A DNA stretch of 64,000 nt, taken from the NCBI GenBank assembly GCA_024336345.1, contig JANFOG010000002.1, positions 744,001 through 808,000 of the forward strand. The letters are read 5' to 3'. This DNA is from Mariannaea sp. PMI_226 (lineage: Eukaryota; Ascomycota; Sordariomycetes; Hypocreales; Nectriaceae). Numbering within the stretch: position 1 is the stretch's first letter; each line of letters begins with the position of its first letter. This document shows, piece after piece, positions 59,844 through 64,000 of the stretch. The translations under genes and the position numbers were made by a program. Below the pieces are notes generated by a model, which worked only from the letters and a program-made list of their open reading frames with translations, was not told the origin of the DNA and did no database searches.

Positions 59844-62800
59844 GCATAGGTAGGTCAGGGAGACTATCTACTGCACAGATCCATCCGGAGTATTTCATTT
59901 ACAAACGTGTTGGTACGGATTGTTGGTCTGGTAAACCCCCCCTTTCCTTTCCCCCTCCCAGGAAATCACCAATCTTGTCTCAATCTTCTTCACATACATC
60001 TTATGCCAGTCATCTTTGTTTCCATTCCCCTTTTCCCATTGAGAGCGGCCCTGATAAGGCTGCAGCAGGCCCCCCTTCCCTCCCTCTCTTAGAAAAAAAA
60101 AAAAGGTCTTTTGGTTGTTGGGTGGCAGACTAAAAAAAAACAGCACACTGCAAAACTTACAGCGCGCGTAGTGGTGGGCGCAGGGTGCTGTTGATCCCAC
60201 GTGGTTGGGGCCACCCCCCGGGAAGCCCGTTTGAAAGGGAGGGAAAAGAAAACGACAGCCAACCAGACAAACTCTGAAAATAAAATAAGAAAAACAGAGA
60301 GAAGGGGGGAAGAGAGAGAGAAAAAGAGAGACATCCTCGGTATGCCCGTAAGGCTTGTTGGGGAAGATAGGGAGGGGCGTACACCAATGTCAAGCCTGCA
60401 CATGCATTCATTTGCGCACATGTACGGAGTAATACTAACTAATGGCTTTACGGACTGTACAGTCTACATCAGTTAGTATGAGCCTCAAGGAGGAACAAGG
60501 AAGGGAGGGAAGAGAGGGACGCCTGTGGATGGATTTCAACAGTTCCCCGGGTAGTCAGCACGAAACATGCATGAAGTACACACTCACACTCACACAGCCA
60601 CGGCCACAGCCCTGTCGGATCTTTTTCTTCCCTGGGCCTTGCTTGACCTTTGTTTGATCAGCATGACAGTAATCATTTACTGCCTTGGGTGATGATGATC
60701 AGCAGAGCAATGTTGACAACAGCAGAAACAGAGACACACCACACTTGATTGAAACATTTGATGTACCTTGTGTACGTCTCTATGCATCTCCCTCCGAACA
60801 CCCAGGCCTTTCAAAGTACTTTCTTCGGACTCTAGATTCGGAGCTCCGCAACACTCCAACGGCCTCCTCCAATTGTATGGACATACATGCATACATACAT
60901 ACATCCCTTCATACCATACATACATAGTACTATTGTACTACTTGCATCCCACGGTTTCCAAAAGTCCTAGGGAGGGGGGGAGGTTGGTTTGTGCTGCATC
61001 CGGGTCAAGCTCCCGCGGCCTAGTACGCGGCACGTTTCTTTAGTCCCCTTATCTAAAACTACATAGGGAACCAGAGGAGCGCCACCACCATCAAACTATT
61101 AATTAGGGCTTCGAACAAAGGGGGGGTTCGAATATCTTATGGGAAAAGGGCCATAAGATAATCTGGAAAATAGTAATAGTAATAGTCCACCACGCCAGCC
61201 ACCAAATCTGCTCGAAATACTAGGACAGGGGACTTCTACCTCCTTTGACGATGTTTTGTTGTTCGCTGATCCTTGGTAGTTCGTGTATGCCGTCTTAGTC
61301 AGGGCCTGGCATGATGATAAGAAGGAAACGAAGTAAGAAAAAAAAGTTTGGCAAACAAGGGGAATACAAAATATCCCAGAACCGAAAGGGGGACGCAAGG
61401 AAGTAAAAGAAATGAAACAGGAAAAAAGAAAAAGGAGGAACATCTGATGAGGGAGGTCAAACTCGTCCTCATCTGAATCTTGCTGCTCACAGTATTACGG
61501 AGTAAGTGCAGTAGAAATTACTGTAGGTACGCATTCTGTGAGGAGAGGAGGAGTGGAAACGTGCATGAGGGGTAGTTACTATAGTACAGTCGCAGGTGGC
61601 CAGGGTCATAGACCAGGGGGGAGTCGACAATTTGGGAAACGAAAGTCAGAGCGCATGGGATGCGGATGGGGATGGGATGGAACCTCACTCCAGGCCAAGT
61701 CAAGCCAAGCCCGAGTCAAGCTGAGCCAACTGGGGGAGGGGGCTATCTGCATTAGAATACAAGAATCCTACATACGAAGTAGTTATCCTACCTAACTCCG
61801 TACCTACAGACCAAATCTAGTATTATAGACCCCTTCAGGTAAAGGAAGAATATTATCTGGCTATCCGTGGATCCGTAAGGTACGGAGTACAGTAGTTCTG
61901 GTTAGCAGTGGTGCAGGTTCACCTTAGACACGGATACTCACCCCAGATTTGGTGGTAGCTGGCAGGCTACTATGTAACAGTACAACGTGAGTGGCAAATG
62001 AGATGAGGGGGGAGGAGTGGTTTTGGCCAAATGGGCCCTGGGCGATGGGGATGAAAGAGAGAGGGGGAAAAAAGAAAAAAGAGACCAACTTCCCCCATCA
62101 TTTTCTACCCCATATCTATGCCATAAACTGCACTGTAAGTTGAAGAGTACCTCACCTTACCTACTACCTACCGTAACTTGTAATACCAAGGATCGAAGTA
62201 CCCAGAGGTAGGTAGGCGAATAATCAATAGGTAGGTACCCCTTGCCTCAGGTCAATGTTTACCTATAATCCCCAACTTGGTACAAGGCACAGGGCACCAG
62301 ACCATTGCGCTTTGACTCACGTCCCAGGCCCAAGAAACCCGCCCGTCCCCACGATGGTGCTGCAAAAGGACTCAGGATTCGAGAATTTCAGCAGAATATC
62401 GTCATGCATCTCATCTCAGGAGGAGGACATGAATGAAGTACCCATATCATCGAGGTGTCATAAAAGAAAAGAAAAAAAAAAAGAAAAAGAATTAGGATCG
62501 ACACATCAAGATCGACAATCTCAGGGAGGTCGGGGCTCTCATCAAAGACCGTGTCATACCAATCACCAGTCCAAACTGTTGCTACTGCATGTCAGCTCTC
62601 TACTGACGGCTCCTCACCAGTGCAATTCATCTTGATTTTTTTATTTATTTTTAACTTGGTTCTCCAACAAGAAGAGACTTCAAATCGCTCACTTTGGGGC
62701 TAGGGAAAAATCTTATTGCATCCCTAATGATGAAAGCACGGCTTTGTCTTACAAAATTCTTCGCTATGTTGAGGTTTGATGTATGTATGTGACACCACCA

Positions 62801-63179
62801 AGTCTTCTGAAACGAGTGAGCCTTTCGTGCCTATTGGCTTCTTCACTGGTGAGACCAGAAGTATTACCCCGACCGGCATTGCCTTGACAGGTTGTTGTTT
62901 TTTTTGCTTGGCTTACTTGCTTGCTTGCTTTTCTCTCCCTCTCAATTGATCAATAGCCACTCCCGTGGAACAAAGAATCCCAAACAAAAAAAACTTTCCG
63001 GTAGAGCAGAATGGAGTCACCAAGGCAGCTAGGCAAGGCCTGTTTAGCCTGGTTAGTTGGTAGGCCTTCCCCAGCTTCCTCTCTGGAAACCATGCAACCA
63101 ACCTCGATTAGGGCGATCTTGGACAGCCACGTTAGCTAGCTCAAACACCATAGCAAACCAAGCCCAACGAGCGGCCAAA

Positions 63180-63203
63180 CCGGTGACCAGGCCGGTGACT
63201 AGG
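63180..63203. repeat. Tandem 12-bp repeat CCGGTGACYAGG
   Basis: Two adjacent copies differ at one position (C or T). No gene is near enough to assign a role. Confidence 0.7.
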
Positions 63204-63933
63204 CCAAGGAATTAAGCCAGGTCAGGCCGCATCCTTCCGTCTTGGAAAGGTTGGCGGCGGGGGTGCTCTGATATTTTCCGTTAGCCCTTCTTGATCAACT
63301 CCATATTCTACCAACACTGATCCTTCTCGCCACCAGATATAGCGAAGTACTTGGGCATTACACAAAGTTCAGATTTCTTTTCAATCGACTTCAATCCAGT
63401 GCCAACGTAGTACATCGGCATGGAAAAGATCAGTGTCACGCCTTTGCCATGATACGTATGTTTGTATGTAGTAGCATGATCATTTCCATGTGTCAGGCCA
63501 AAGCAAAAACTCCCAAATCCGGAAATGGAGGAGTTAAATCCATGTCGACCTTCTCCACACAGGAAGGGGCCTTGATCAAAGAAAAAAAATCTAGATTTGG
63601 GACATGATAGGGTCAACCCGTGTTGTTATGCAGGCCAAAGCCGCATGTAACGAAATAACCGTTGCCGGTGCAGGCTCAGGTGAGACTGAACTCAGCGGAC
63701 GAGGGCTGCGCCTTGTTACTTCGGCCAAACACAGAAGGGTTAAAATAGCATGTTCAATATTAAGAAGCAACTCTGAAAGCGTCTCTCAAACCTGACGATG
63801 AAAACAACTCACTCGCTGATCGGCTTTGTGAAAAGTCAGGAAGCTGAAGCCTTTTTGACATGGTTCGTAAACTCCATAGTTCCATGGTAGGCAACAATTC
63901 TTTCGTATCAATTTGCAAGGTTAGACTTTCTCC

Positions 63934-63952
63934 GGGGGGGGGGGGGGGGGGG
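63934..63952. repeat. Homopolymer G19
   Basis: Nineteen consecutive G residues, about 50 bp from the window end. The true length may differ because such runs are error-prone in sequencing. Confidence 0.9.
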
Positions 63953-64000
63953 CTCCTTCATGATCCGTGGCATAGTTGTCTGTGTTCTTGGTAGGCTAGA

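Larger units (their letters stand above)
56504..64000. other. Right-end stretch, no recognised gene (7.5 kb)
   Basis: It begins with the sec12 3' flank. Many short frames exist; none resembles a family. A - strand frame at 58302-58577 (TLNPARVLPVVLGEG-like middle part) is slightly protein-like but unrecognised. The stretch is rich in microsatellites and A/G or C/T tracts (60240-60320, 61330-61440), carries five TACGGAGTA copies (58.9-61.9 kb, plus near-copies), and ends in a G19 run. The next gene probably lies beyond the window. Confidence 0.5.

Noticed and set aside
63934..63952. G19 run near the window end as a telomere sign
   Set aside because: No TTAGGG units are present, and the run ends in ordinary sequence.

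Overview
The window reads as nuclear DNA of a filamentous ascomycete (Pezizomycotina, most likely a Sordariomycete, possibly Hypocreales). The evidence is short introns, mostly 55-130 nt, with GT...CTRAC...AG signals, the protein families and their intron positions, and intergenic DNA full of microsatellites and of the motifs TACGGAGTA and TAGGTACCTA. No tRNA, rRNA, CRISPR array or intact transposon was seen.

Layout. From 3.3 to 16.9 kb is a compact housekeeping block: a DUF4484 (LCHN/Anr2-type) gene on +, followed by four genes on -, namely sec63 (ER translocon J-protein), a Tgl/patatin-type lipase, sar1 (COPII GTPase) and a DUF2457 nuclear-looking protein. From 16.9 to 27.3 kb there is no recognisable intact gene. 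At 27.3-31.4 kb on + lie atp16 (mitochondrial F1 delta subunit, with a GC-AG first intron) and a long zinc-ribbon protein of unknown function interrupted by one in-frame TAG. At 35.3-36.6 kb on - is an SMP-30/gluconolactonase-family gene. From 36.6 to 47.2 kb is a second gene-poor stretch. A bZIP transcription factor follows on + (47.6-49.6 kb), and then sec12 on + (54.7-56.5 kb), whose product activates Sar1. The last 7.5 kb holds repeats and no recognised gene.

Themes. sec63, sar1 and sec12 all serve ER entry or exit, and the lipase acts on ER or lipid-droplet lipids; they are not clustered tightly enough to claim co-regulation. Gene density (about nine genes in 64 kb) is low for such fungi. 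Two AT-richer islands, around 26.3-27.0 kb and 53.9-54.2 kb, encode related peptide fragments of an unrecognised family. They are the best candidate for something undescribed, together with the zinc-ribbon protein and its in-frame stop.

Exon boundaries were deduced by hand from splice signals, reading phase and family resemblance. No database search or transcript data was used.
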